Positions 46,401 through 57,648 are shown, counted from the stretch's first letter. The stretch is 64,000 nt of DNA from Brevipalpus yothersi (GCA_003956705.1 QZCP01000157.1:221171-285170), one strand, 5' to 3'. Made by a program: numbers and translations. Notes: generated by a model not told the origin, from the sequence alone.

Positions 46401-49202
46401 GAAGGCCAAAAAAAGTAATGAGAAATCAGATGCTGATAAAAGTAATGGTACAAACAAAGAGTCTGTCCAAGTCCAATCGAACAACAACTCAAATCATCCA
46501 AAAGATTTGAAAGAAGAGTTTTCCTTATCGGGAATTGATATTAAAGTACCAAAAGGCTCTTTCGTAGCTATTGTTGGCTCTGTCGGAAGTGGGAAAAGTA
46601 CCCTCCTAAGTGCATTACTTGGTGAGATGGAATGCATTAAAGGTCGAGTTAATATCAGTGGTGGAATGAGCATTGCCTATGTAGCGCAACAAGCTTGGAT
46701 CCAAAATTCTACTCTTAAGGAAAATATTCTCTTTGGCTTACCTTATGATAGCGCTAAGTACAAGAAAGTCATCAATAAATGCGCTTTGGCTCCTGATATT
46801 GCATATCTACCCGGTGGTGATGAAACTGAAATCGGTGAAAAGGGAATCAATCTATCTGGTGGTCAAAAGCAGCGAGTAAGCCTAGCTCGAGCGTGTTACA
46901 GTGATTCAGATCTCTATTTTCTTGACGATCCTCTCAGTGCAGTGGATGCACATGTTGCAAAGCATCTATTTGATAATGTTCTCAGCTCTAGGACAGGTCT
47001 TTTGAAAAGCAAAACTCGTGTCTTAGTTACTAATCGACTGGATATCTTATCCAAGGTTGATAACATCATAGTGCTAAAGAATGGACGTATCAGTGAGATG
47101 GGAAGTTATCACGACTTAATGAGCTCCGAGAAAGACTTCTCAGAGCTTGTAAAACAATTTAGCAATACGAATGAAGAAACTCAAGACAAAGAAGAAATTG
47201 AACGTAAAGTTTCCTCACAAAGTTTCCGAGAAAATGGTATCACTAGAAGTCAATCAGTTTCTACCGCAAATGATAGAGAAAAGAAACTTATTGAAGCTGA
47301 AAAAGCGGAAACTGGAACAGTCAAATGGAGTGTTTATCTAGAATACTTTAAGAAAGTTACATTCCTATGGTTAACAGCAGTAATTCTCGGATATGGAACC
47401 AGCACTGGCTTCTCTCTAGGATCAAATGTATGGTTATCGAAATGGTCCGCTTCTAGCGGAAACATGACTTCGAGCAATACTAACTATTTCCTTGGTGTCT
47501 ATGGAGTACTTGGAGGATTGCAAGGTTTGTTCAAAACGGCAAGCTACTGAAAGTTCATTATGATCTAATATCATCCCTACTTTTCCTCTCTATCTAGGTC
47601 TTTTCATTTTCTTGGGCTCTATTCCTCTCGTCTATGGAACCCTCAAAGCATCCATTGGTTTCCACAAGGATTTGCTTTATCGTGTTCTACGTTCGCCGAT
47701 GTCATTTTTCGATACCACACCATCTGGTCGAATAGTCAATCGTTTCGCAAAAGACATCGACACCGTGGATTCAGTCATACCTCAAACCATAAGATCATGG
47801 CTTTTTTGTTTTCTCAATGTGATCAGTACTTTCATCATCATCTCCATTCAAACTCCTCTGTTCATTCTAGTTCTTTTACCTGTCGGATTTGTGTACGGCT
47901 TCATACAACGTATTTATGTGGCAACATCTCGTCAATTGAAACGCTTGGAGTCTGTCACACGATCTCCTATTTACTCACACTTTGGTGAAACTTTGAATGG
48001 TGTGAACACAATCAGAGCTTTCGAGGCACAAGATCGCTTCTTCGCCGAATCTAATCGACTTGTAGATTTTAATCAAAGCTGTTACTATCCAAATGTGATG
48101 TCAAATAGGTGGCTTGGTGTACGATTAGAATTTTGTGGAAACCTTGTCATTCTATCTGCAGCCACTTTTGCAGTTTTGGCGCGTAATGCTCTTACTGGAG
48201 GTGATGTTGGTCTGTCCGTTTCATATGCTCTCAGTGTTACAGGTACACTCAATTGGCTTGTGCGAATGTCATCTGAACTTGAGACAAATATTGTCGCTGT
48301 TGAGAGGATTTTAGAATACTGTCGTCTAGTGAGTGAAGCAGATTGGTTTGTGGGTAAAGTCAATCCCAAGCCTGATTGGCCAAAGGATGGCCAGATTGTA
48401 TTCGAAAATTATGGAACTCGATACCGTCCTGGTCTAGAACTAGTAGTGCGCAATATCAATGCTCATATCAAGTCACAAGAAAAAGTTGGCATAGTTGGTA
48501 GAACGGGTGCTGGCAAATCTACCATAACTCAATCACTTTTCAGACTCATCGAACCTGCAGAAGGAAAAATTATGATCGATGATCTTAATATTTCCGATTT
48601 ACCTCTGAATCCTTTGCGATCTCGACTAGCAATCATCCCTCAAGACCCGGTGCTATTCTCAGGGACATTGAGATTTAATTTAGATCCATTCGACAAGTAC
48701 ACTGATCAAGAGATTTGGGAATCATTATCTCATGCCCATTTGAAAGAATTCGTGTCATCCCTGGAAGAAGGTCTACAGCATGCTATCGCCGAAGAAGGTA
48801 AAAATCTGAGTGTTGGACAACGTCAATTGCTTTGTCTTGCAAGAGCTTTGCTGAAGAAACCAAAAATTCTGTGTAAGTATTATGATCGGCTCACATTTGT
48901 TGAAACATATTCATGATATCTTACTAATTGATATTGTCTCAATTTTTCTGTTAGTTCTGGACGAAGCGACAGCTGCTATAGATCTCGAGACCGATTCACT
49001 AATCCAGGCAACTATCCGTCAAGAGCTAAAAAAGTGTACTATCATGACGATTGCTCATCGTTTGAATACAATAATGGACTCAGATCGGGTCATGGTACTT
49101 GATCATGGGAAAATTGCCGAGTTTGATACTCCAGAGAATTTGTTGAAAAATCATGGTACAATATTTTACTCCTTAGCCAAAGAAGCCAACTTAGTTTCAT
49201 AA
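43490..49202 (+). CDS. ABCC (MRP-type) multidrug-resistance transporter, copy 2
   Basis: Seven exons: 43490-43540, 43918-44223, 44326-45026, 45199-45982, 46252-47524, 47598-48872 and 48955-49202, giving 1545 residues. Exons 1, 2, 4 and the last are the same length as in copy 1, and all shared splice phases agree. Copy 2 lacks the intron that copy 1 has just before the NBD2 Q-loop (I-P-Q-D). Same order: TMD0, TMD1, NBD1 (Walker A near 723, LSGGQ, F-L-D-D-P), TMD2, NBD2 with L-D-E-A-T and A-H-R. NBD1 again has Asn in V-T-N-R-L in place of the switch His. Predicted conjugate and xenobiotic exporter; the linker before NBD1 is longer and more Lys/Asn-rich than in copy 1. Confidence 0.9.
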
Positions 49203-50384
49203 ATTTTTGTTTTTTGTCTATTTTTGAATCCAAAATTGACTATTTTTGGATTCAGAGCCAACTGTCCGCTCTTTTACTTAATCTAAAATTCTGTGATTCT
49301 AGCCTTGAAATTTCAATTGTTTAGTGACTTATTCGTGGAAAATTCACCAACACATCTACCTTGTTGTATGATTGCAAAGCAAAAATAAGAAAGAAAAAAA
49401 ACTCTCTCCTCGATACTGGATTTTTTTCGAAAGTTCAACCAGCGAGAGTTTTTTCGAAAAGGTTTGCCCTGAGTATTTGTAGAAAGATTACTTTAAACGA
49501 GCAATTCATTATCTGTTCGTACAGAAATTAATGATTAGTTTTGAGGGGACAATTTTTATCATGAATCGTGATTGGGAAGTTTTTGTGTTTTTGTGTTTTT
49601 GTGTTTTTGTGCATGATCATTCCACAGGTTGAAGAGAAGTCAATCAGAGAATGACAGATCACTAAGGAATTAGATGTAATGATCTCATGACTAAACTTGA
49701 GGAAAAAGATAAATTTTTGCATTCTCAGCCAGAGTTTTGTTGATTTTCTGCCATCAATATCTCACTATCAGTGGTGATGATCAATTCTCAATTTATCAAC
49801 TTCACATAGTGAGGAAGTGAGCAAAATCTAGTGAGCATTAAAGCATAACAACAGTGAATCGATCTCATTATTTCTGTTCAATCCTTTTGACTCATTATCA
49901 ATTGTTTTCGATCAAACAGGAAGATGATAAAACTCTCCAATTTTTTTGACCTTGACTGAGTGCTATGAAATATTTCAACTATGTAACTAAGGCGAGTAAG
50001 TTAATCTGTTTGATCTCACCGAATTACTAGCGTCGTGGCTCAAGAAAAACTGTGAATACTAGGACACCAACTCAACGAAATTAACAACGCTACGATTGTC
50101 TTGACAATTCATTGACTCTCAGATTGACCGTTAGATTTGGAAATGAAGTTACTCAGGAATTAAGTCATCAATATTCCCAATGGATCTGAAATTTTTATTC
50201 TTTCAACATAGAAGATAAAGTACCTCACTGCACAAAGTTACTAAGCTCCTACAAATAACACCCTACATACGTATTTTGATTTTTACAAAACTTATCGATA
50301 CTGGTCACCATTTCTTGACCACCAGACAACGAACCGAACCATATGACATCATCCATTCGACCAGTTAGGGAAAATTTTTACCAA
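49203..50384. other. Intergenic DNA with one short minisatellite
   Basis: No gene recognised. It holds the ABCC copy 2 3' UTR and the 8-bp minisatellite at 49580-49611. Confidence 0.4.
49580..49611 (+). repeat. Minisatellite, four copies of TTTTTGTG
   Basis: Four direct copies of an 8-base unit, perfect apart from the edge bases. Confidence 0.85.
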
Positions 50385-50636
50385 TCAAGGTGTCGGAGCG
50401 AGGGCTGCTACGGCACAAGCGGTGTAACAAGTGGCATAAGCAGCATTACAGGCAGCCAAAGCAGGAGTTGCCGCTATGAGAGTGGCAGGAACTGTACCGA
50501 AAGTGAATCCAGCGGCGGCAAAGCAGGCCACCACAACACCAGCACAGCCAGCTTGACAAATACCATAGGCAAGGGGTCCAGCGATGGAAGATTGGAGAAC
50601 CAACAAGAGAACCAGCAAGGTAGCAATTTTGGCCAT
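50385..50636 (-). CDS. Small secreted Cys/Ala/Gly-rich protein, copy 1
   Basis: Single exon, 83 residues. Signal peptide to about residue 19 (LLVLLLVLQSSIAG), then a mature peptide of about 63 residues built almost only of Ala, Gly, Val, Thr and Cys. Six Cys lie in the order G-I-C-x3-C, V-A-C, A-A-C, A-T-C, T-A-C, with a conserved F-G-T-V-P core, ending A-L-A-P-T-P. From memory this resembles a widespread but patchy eukaryotic family sometimes labelled zygote-specific (Zys3-like); its function is unknown to me. A TATATATA box lies at 50837-50844. A paralogue of equal length lies 1.2 kb away on the same strand. Confidence 0.75.
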   Translation of the reverse strand: MAKIATLLVLLLVLQSSIAGPLAYGICQAGCAGVVVACFAAAGFTFGTVPATLIAATPALAACNAAYATCYTACAVAALAPTP

Positions 50637-51849
50637 CGTTTTTTCTTCAATATATTTTCTTTAATTATGTATAGTAAATGTTCAATCAATTGTTAGAAAT
50701 TGTTTTCACAGTGTAAAAAATTTTTTCAGTTTATCCACAATGTATAATGTATAACCAGGAAATGGTTTTACGATTGATGATTGAATACACAAGAGGCTTC
50801 AAGGCAGCTCTAACGAAGATGTGTCTCCATGATGAGTATATATAGCTCTTTAATTTTTCTCTAGAAGGTTCCTATGACTGAAGCTGAGTCGGCTATTAAT
50901 ATACGCATTCACCTGGATAGGAACGATCATTCAAAAGAATTGCCTTTAGGGTGGGTAAGATGCTCTGGATAACGATGGCACAGCGATTTTTCTCTCAATA
51001 TTGATTATGATCAATATTAGAAGTGGGAAAATAATAAAATTTATCATACGGTAGCTAATTTTCTCTTTTCTCGCCATGATAAAGTTTTTTTTGGAGAAGA
51101 AACAACCGAAATAAAATGGGGTGAAAACCATATTTCTAAGGTGGGTTTGTCTAAAAGTTAGCCAAATGAACCGAGAGAGCTGAGAAAACTCCTTGATCTC
51201 ATGATAACAAATTTCATCTGAGTAATCTGATTCCCGTTCGAGCATGAATCTGAAAATATCACTGATTGTAATACTTATGATAGTGGCCAAAGGTAAACCG
51301 TTCATGAAAAGTTTCCATGATTTGAACACATTCTGCCATAGAAAAGGAGACTAATCATGATTGTTTGAAAGAGTTGAACTTCAGTAGTGAATAGATTATG
51401 CTTTTGATACAATGTAACAAGAACAATGGATCAATAGTTTTGTCAGCGATGACAATCGTGATCAGTCCACACTCTCCGAAAACTGTTCAGAGTCTAATTA
51501 AATTGAAGTATTTTCGACGAATATTATTGGCTCTGAGTATTTACCGAAGTCTCTGTTGTGGTTAAATTATTAAGATATAGTGTTTACAATTATTGTCAAT
51601 TACTTTTTGTTCACTCATCACATCGAGTAAATGAATTTTGTGAAAAGCGTTCTGATTCAGACATATTATTATTATTTTATTCAATTTTGATACACCAAAT
51701 ATTCAGCTCATTATCATTTATGCGATGTTGGAGAAAATTAGAGACCAATAGGACCACCCTCAATTTTTTTCAGTATTGGTATCCAGAGCAAGATAATCGA
51801 ACCATTTCCACAGACCTGGTAAAAAGATATGTCCTCGAATATCTTCAAA
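50637..51849. other. Intergenic DNA between the two small secreted-protein genes
   Basis: Contains the probable TATA element of copy 1 (50837-50844). A 127-codon minus-strand open frame (51329-50946) has hydrophobic stretches but no recognisable family, splice partner or signal, and I do not call it a gene. Confidence 0.4.
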
Positions 51850-52101
51850 TTAAGGTGTTGGAGCTAAGGCAACTGCAGCACATGCCGTATAACAAGTAGC
51901 ATAAGCTGAATTGCATGCGGCAAGAGCTGGACTTGCCGCAATAACGGCACCAGGAACAGTTCCAAAAGTAGCTCCAGCCGCTGAAAAACAGACAACCACC
52001 AATCCAGCGCAACCAGCTTGGCAAACTCCATAGGCAACAATTCCTCCATTGGCACAATTGATGATCAGTAATAGAAGTATGCAAGTCGCGAGATTGGCCA
52101 T
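51850..52101 (-). CDS. Small secreted Cys/Ala/Gly-rich protein, copy 2
   Basis: Single exon, 83 residues, the same length as the copy at 50385-50636 and clearly paralogous: signal peptide (ILLLLIINCANG), Y-G-V-C-Q-A-G-C start, F-G-T-V-P core, same six mature Cys and the same A-L-A-P-T-P end. It has one extra Cys near the signal cleavage region. TATATA at 52200-52205 is about 100 bases upstream of the start. The mature parts differ mainly at Ala/Ser/Val exchanges, which suggests selection to keep composition and Cys spacing. Confidence 0.75.
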   Translation of the reverse strand: MANLATCILLLLIINCANGGIVAYGVCQAGCAGLVVVCFSAAGATFGTVPGAVIAASPALAACNSAYATCYTACAAVALAPTP

Positions 52102-52915
52102 TGCCTCTGAAGCAAAATTTTCACGAATGCTGTTGGATCACAAGATAGAATTCTCAACTCAAATACAAATCTACTAGGGAATCTTTCTTTCAAATCAGGT
52201 ATATAGCCCACTGCCAAAGGATCGATCTGAATTTGAAGACACCAGAGAAAAGGCCACAAAAGAAGACAAAGTTTATTGTTGTCAAAAGAATGATCAACAT
52301 TCGGCCCAAATGATTCGGGTTTCCACCAGAAAATTTTTAGCAAGAGGAACCAGTTTCTAGCGACCGAGAGAGTAGAGGTCAAGGCGGAGAGAAGAGAAAT
52401 TCTCCCTCTTTAGGTCAAGGGTAGAAGTTCAGGCCAAGTGGGTCACAAGGAAAGGGGCGGTTTGCCAGGCAAACTTTGCCTAGAGGAAATGAGAACAGCT
52501 GGAGAGACAAGGGGCAATGTGAGCTTTCTCTTGAGGATTTGAACTTCAAATTTTGAAACAGAGCACAAATTATTTACCACTAACTAATCACTGTGATCTT
52601 TCTATCCCTGATGTTATGGCCTTTCAATTGGACTTCTCATGAATAAGCAAACTAATTAAGCAAACTAACAACATTTACTCGAAGTAAAATTGAGAACATT
52701 ATGATAAAATATCATTGTAATTATAAAGAAAATTATAAGTGATGATCGGGTTGACAGGCTCGTGATGGAAGGATCGTGAGAAAAAGAGAGATAGACAAAA
52801 ATTCTTAAGGAAGTAGTGAAAAAGGAAGTATAATTTTCATTTTTCATTCCCTTCTTTGGCACTTGATCGAATGAGCTAGCTTGAATCTCATTTTATGGAG
52901 GTGTGAAGGTGAAGA
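52102..52915. other. Intergenic DNA; nothing further recognised
   Basis: Promoter side of the second small secreted-protein gene and 3' side of RagC. Short open frames only. Confidence 0.4.
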
Positions 52916-54513
52916 TCATTCGGCTGATATTTCTAAGAATGATTCCGAGCATCTTTCGGTGTATCTATCTTCGAAAACTTCCTGAATAGCCTCTCTGAAA
53001 CAGTGGAAGTTGTATTCTACTAAGCCTTGTTTGTCGAAATTACTTTCACTTATAACACAAACAAGAGCGAGGAATTTGTTGACCTCTCTGAGGTACAAAA
53101 CGGTTTTGTTGTTCAACTTAATGATGGAAGATGAATTGGAATCAAATGTCGTTCCTTCGCCATCATCTTTGATCCTAAAAGTTATGATAAAATTAAAAGA
53201 GGGGGGAGTTAGTAGAGTCAGACACAATAGACTAGTCAAATAAACTGGTTGATGGGAAAACATACCCATAAATACAAGAAATATCGATGACGACATCGAT
53301 CATATCACAGCATAGTTCATAGGATTGCATATCCACCGGGCTACCATCAGTTGCAATATAGATTTTACTAACGACATCGAATAGGAATGCTTTATCAATC
53401 CCAGAATTCTGTGTAATAAAGAAATATGCATCAATAGATGGCAAAATGAACACCAAAGGGCATTAATCCAATGCTGGTCCGATGCTTACTGATATGAAAA
53501 TATTTAAGAGGTTCTCAAGTGTTCCTAGTTGAGGTATCAATTTCTGCACAACTTTTGAAAAAGCTTCGAAGATTGAATGGTCATAAATTGATGTAAGATA
53601 AAAACTAAGATGAATATTTTTTAAACCATCGTCTGTAACAAGATATAGAATGTAAAATTAATCATCAAATATTGATTGAAAGATTGTTAAATTCACAAAA
53701 TACACCATCGGATGAAAATAATTACCCAGAAGCTCATCATTTGCTTTCTGCTGTATGTCTCTTTGTGTTTCAATTTTGTGATCATCGGACAAGCCATCAA
53801 CTTTATGAATAAAAACTTCAAACTGAATGCTTGGATTAACTTTATATGCTTTTGTAACAGTCATGTTTAACTTTTGCAGCGCTTCCATATAATCATCTTG
53901 GGCATCGATTACAAAAACTAAGGCACCACATCCACCAAAAATACTTTCCAGATCAAATGTTGGATCAAAAAAATCAATTTGTTCCGGAAAATCCCATATC
54001 GAGAACGAGACAAACGATGAATTTGAAATGTCATCTTTAACAATCTTATTGGTACTCTCCAAGAAAAGAGTTTCATTGGGTGACATCTTATGGAAAACAA
54101 CTTTCTGTATTGATGATTTACCACTTCTCCTCAGACCCATGATCAATATTTTGGGCTTTTGTCCACCCACAGGATCTAGAGAGCTGTTACCACCTCCACT
54201 AGCTCGATTAGAATTGGCCACCGTAGCGGTATCATTACATGTATCATTTTGATCAATACCAACACCACCACTTCCAATACCATCGGTGTCGGTTTGTTCT
54301 TCCTCATAACCAAATCCTTTGGAAAATGAGCTTCGTGATAAATGATTATCAGTTTTATCTGTTTCATACGCCTACAAATGAGAGAATAAAAGAGTTGAAT
54401 GAAAAGGTTGAATCAATTGGACACACACAAAGAAATCAGCAGCAAAATTGAGGCAATAAAAAGCATCATCAACGGCACTAGCTTAACCACACACATACAC
54501 TTACCATGATCAT
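52916..54513 (-). CDS. RagC-D: Rag GTPase C/D (mTORC1 nutrient-sensing GTPase)
   Basis: Five exons, 54513-54505, 54371-53726, 53632-53490, 53408-53266 and 53174-52916, give 399 residues, the length of human RagC. The first coding exon is only 9 nt (M-I-M). A GTPase P-loop (G-L-R-R-S-G-K-S-S), a switch region with W-D-F-P-E-Q, an H-K-V-D-G-L guanine-specificity motif and the C-terminal roadblock-like dimerisation domain (F-L-F-D-V-V-S-K-I-Y) are all present. Rag C/D pairs with Rag A/B on the lysosome surface with Ragulator to recruit mTORC1 when amino acids are plentiful. It is transcribed away from the secreted-protein cluster, sharing its 5' region. Near-certain family call; C versus D is not separable, as most invertebrates have one. 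Confidence 0.95.
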
Positions 54514-54629
54514 GAAAAAAAGAGTGGTCAATAGATGTAGATAAAAGGAAAAATAAGTTTTCAATCACAATTAAGCTAACCTATCAATTCACCATACACA
54601 CACAATGTTAGTTCAACTGAAATGTAAAC

Positions 54630-54644
54630 ATCACAAGTTGTGAT
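54630..54644. promoter_or_regulatory. Palindrome in the RagC / secreted-protein divergent region
   Basis: ATCACAAGTTGTGAT has perfect 7-base arms around one base. The same palindrome occurs at 58474-58488 inside a duplicated copy of this upstream region. It is a candidate dimeric factor site; no family is named. Confidence 0.3.
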
Positions 54645-55162
54645 TCATAATCTATGTGATCAGCTGGTCGAGTATCACTTTCAGCGCAGCTTCAAGCGCA
54701 TAAAATGAAAAAAAAGTTTGGTGTAGCTTTTAATTTTAATTTTCTGGAGGAATTAATTTTTATTTCACATGACTGGAAAGGACTGATAAATTTGAAAGAA
54801 AAATGAAGAGAAATTATGGAAGATTTTCCCTTCGTTTTCTTAATACCGATACCGAAATGAATTTCATATGGAAAATTGCTAACGGTAATCAAGATGCTCA
54901 GATGAAGAATTTTCAGAACAAGCAGCACTTTCTGATTCCAATTAGATTTCTAATCGATGCTTTGATGAATGCAACAGAATAGAAAAGTTTGCATTTATCC
55001 TCACCTCATCCCAGTCATTCTATGTCTATGACCATGACTTTTTCAATTGTTGAGGTTATTTCAATGAGCATCACTCTTAAACTGATCCACACACCTTATC
55101 AATTAACCTTCTCCATGAGACCAATAGAATGGGCTGATTAATTGAGGGGATATTTCGATAAG

Positions 55163-55169
55163 TATAAAT
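55163..55169 (+). promoter_or_regulatory. TATA box of secreted-protein gene 1
   Basis: TATAAAT 109 bases upstream of the start codon. All five cluster genes share an AGTATAAATG string at a similar distance: 55163, 56506, 57649, 58985 and 60298. Confidence 0.6.
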
Positions 55170-55271
55170 GAGACTAAGGGAACTGGTCAAAGTTTAGTAA
55201 AGATCTATGTTTTGGTCAACAAAAATAGTGGAAAAACTGTTTGTGAAGATTTTGTTCTTTCCTCATGTGCA

Positions 55272-55876
55272 ATGGACAGGAAGATTTTTCCCATTCTGAG
55301 TCTTATTTCTCTGTTTTCCGGTAAGAATTATGCTTTAAAATTTCTAAATTGTTTCTCATTTGAGTGATTGACTGAACCTTTTATCTTTTTTTACTCATTT
55401 TAGTGATACTCTCGATTCAAGAGACTAAAATTTCTGATGCGGACCATCTTAAGAGATTGACCATGAAGATCGAGGGGTGTAAACGCCCTGACTTAAAACC
55501 TTATCAAAAGTTAATGTGCTCAAGACATCTACCTAGAGTTTATCGAACAGCTTATGAAACAATAGTAAAGAAAACTCTCCAAAATGAAAGCACGGGAACA
55601 AATTTGAATGAAACCATCGAGAAATCGGAGCAAATCATCCCAAAGTATCACAGAGTTGAGTCAACCAGCATCATTCGTTTTTTCGTTAGACCGATCGCTA
55701 AGTTTATTGTATACTGTGTGATATTGACCGATAAGTTGATTTCACCCATCACTGTACCGATCGCTAAGTTTATTTCACCTGGCTCCACATCGATTTTTGA
55801 CCTGATGTCTGAATCGACCCGAACGCTCATCGGCTATTCTTGGTTAACCCTTTTGGCCCTTGCATCCGGCAAATAA
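55272..55876 (+). CDS. Small secreted protein family, member 1 (extended)
   Basis: Exons 55272-55320 and 55404-55876 with a phase-1 intron give 173 residues. The signal peptide crosses the intron (KIFPILSLISLFS-VILS). The mature part has the family core: a C-K-R-P-x-L-K-P block, an M-C near it, and I-I-P-K-Y-H-R-V-E. Unlike its paralogues it then continues about 60 residues with two P-I-A-K-F-I repeats and a hydrophobic end (TLIGYSWLTLLALASGK) that could be a GPI-anchor signal or a membrane span. It lacks the family C-F-K-x-P-F and L-C-Y pair. I do not recognise the family outside this window. Confidence 0.7.
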
Positions 55877-55964
55877 ACAGTGTCTCTCAACATCAATGTT
55901 CAAAGTCTCTGGCTAAGAAAAAACATTAAAAACACTCGCTTTACCACAAAAAATACTTCTCGAA

Positions 55965-56330
55965 TCAAATATTTGATCAAAAAAGATCAATTCTTTCCAA
56001 AAAATCCTATATCGAGAATGAGACAAATGATGAATTTGAGATATCATCTTTTACAATCTTGTTGGTACTCTCCAAAATAAAGTTTCATTGGGTGACATTT
56101 CATGGAAAATAACTCTTTGCATTGATGATTTACCACTACTCCTTGGACCCATGATGAATATTTTGGGCTCTTGTCCACCAAAAGATTCCAAGGAGCTGTT
56201 ACCTCCTCTGACTCAATTAGAATTGCAAACTGAGGTGGTATCATTAAAGGTATCATTTTGATCAATTCCGTACCCACTACTTCCAATACCATCGGTCTAA
56301 GTTTGTTCTTGCTGAACATATTTCTATGAA
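55965..56330 (-). pseudogene. Partial RagC pseudogene (5' part of exon 2)
   Basis: On the minus strand this follows RagC exon 2 from its start (T-D-G-I-G-S-x-G stretch) through the P-loop region and the M-S-P-N-E-T segment to the W-D-F-P region, at high nucleotide identity. Small deletions and substitutions break the frame, and exons 3-5 are absent. It points the same way as RagC and lies between secreted genes 1 and 2. A duplicated RagC/secreted divergent pair therefore left the RagC half to decay. Confidence 0.85.
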
Positions 56331-56505
56331 CATCCCAGTATTGACAACATACTGAATCTTTGGCTATGATCATGAGCTTTTCACCTTGTTGTTTTCCCCT
56401 TTTTATCAAACATCATCCTTAAACCCATTCACGAATCTAATTAATTTGGCCTTCAATGTGAGACCAGTTGATTAGAATGAGTCATTGAGGAGACGTTCTG
56501 ATGAG

Positions 56506-56512
56506 TATAAAT
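56506..56512 (+). promoter_or_regulatory. TATA box of secreted-protein gene 2
   Basis: TATAAAT in the conserved ATGAGTATAAATGCTAA context, 114 bases before the start codon. Confidence 0.55.
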
Positions 56513-56619
56513 GCTAAAGCTTACATTTTATTTTAGCAGTGATCCATTTGCCTGGAAGAAGTTCCGGTGAAAAAAGTTGAAGATTTATTTGCGAAAATTT
56601 TGTCATTCTTTCGTTTAGA

Positions 56620-57078
56620 ATGAGTAGGAGACTTTTTCTCGTTATTTATTTAGTTTCTCTGGTTTTCGGTAAAAATCATGGCTCAGCATTCCTGAACATT
56701 TTCTGTGTTTAGATTATTGTCTGAAACTTTTACATTTTCTCACTTATTCCACTGATACTCTCGATTTATGGGGCTGTAATTCCTGGTGTGGACCATGTTA
56801 AGAGATTGATCATGGAGATAGATGAGTCTAAACGCCCTGGCTTAGATCCTAACTTTAAGTTAATATGCTCTACGATAACAAGTCGTGACCAAATTTATAG
56901 AACACTCTATCGACTGATAACTCTTCGGAGTGATTTAATGAGCATAAATTCTGGTCATTTCATCGAAATATTGGAGAAGATCATTCCTCAGTACCACAAA
57001 GTTGAGCTAACGGACAAATGTTTCAAGCTTCCTTTCATATGCCGGACACTTTGCTACTCGCTTGATGGATATCCATGA
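56620..57078 (+). CDS. Small secreted protein family, member 2 (acceptor site altered)
   Basis: Exons 56620-56668 and 56753-57078 would give 124 residues with signal peptide (RLFLVIYLVSLVF-VILS) and the family core: I-D-E-S-K-R-P-G-L (Ser in place of Cys), L-I-C, I-I-P-Q-Y-H-K-V-E, C-F-K-L-P-F, L-C-Y-S-L-D-G-Y-P. Donor GTAAAA is present, but the base pair before the conserved exon 2 start is AC, not AG as in the four paralogues. It may be unspliced and dead, use a noncanonical GT-AC junction, or contain a base-call error. Both exons remain open, which argues against long-standing decay. Confidence 0.55.
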
Positions 57079-57648
57079 TATTGGAGAGTGTAGATGATGC
57101 CAGTAAAAAGATGGACCATGAAGCAGTTTACAATGAAATATAAAAGTTGAATCTTATTGATGGTAGATATTGAGGGTGAAGATGAGGAGGAACCAAGTAT
57201 AGCTGCAAATAACAGAGAGGAAAAAATGAAAGTTTGATGTAGGTTTTAATTTTTCTTTCGTTTCTTATAACTGATGAGAAATTATAAATTTGAAGGAAAA
57301 ATGAAGAGAAATTATAGAAATTTGGAAGATTTTCTTTTCGTTTCCTTATCGATGATGAGATGAATTTCATAGCGAAAATTGCTAACGATGATCAAGGTGC
57401 TTAGGTGAAAAATTTTCAGAACATTTAGCAATTTTTGTTTCCAATCGAATTTCTTATAATAAATTATTCTACAAACATCCCATAGTTGACCTAATTTTGA
57501 GTCATTCTCTGGCAATGAACATCTCACCTTGTTGTTCACCTTAATTCAACAAACATCGTTCTCAGACTGATTCACGAATCATATCAATTTGGCCTTCGCT
57601 ATGGGACCAGATAGTTGGACTGATCTATTAAAGGGACATTTCGATGAG

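Noticed and set aside
50946..51329. 127-codon minus-strand frame with hydrophobic stretches
   Set aside because: No signal peptide, no family resemblance, no credible splice partner; could be chance in AT-rich DNA.
55880..56409. Open frames on both strands between secreted members 1 and 2
   Set aside because: Explained by the partial RagC pseudogene; they are out-of-frame readings of RagC exon 2.
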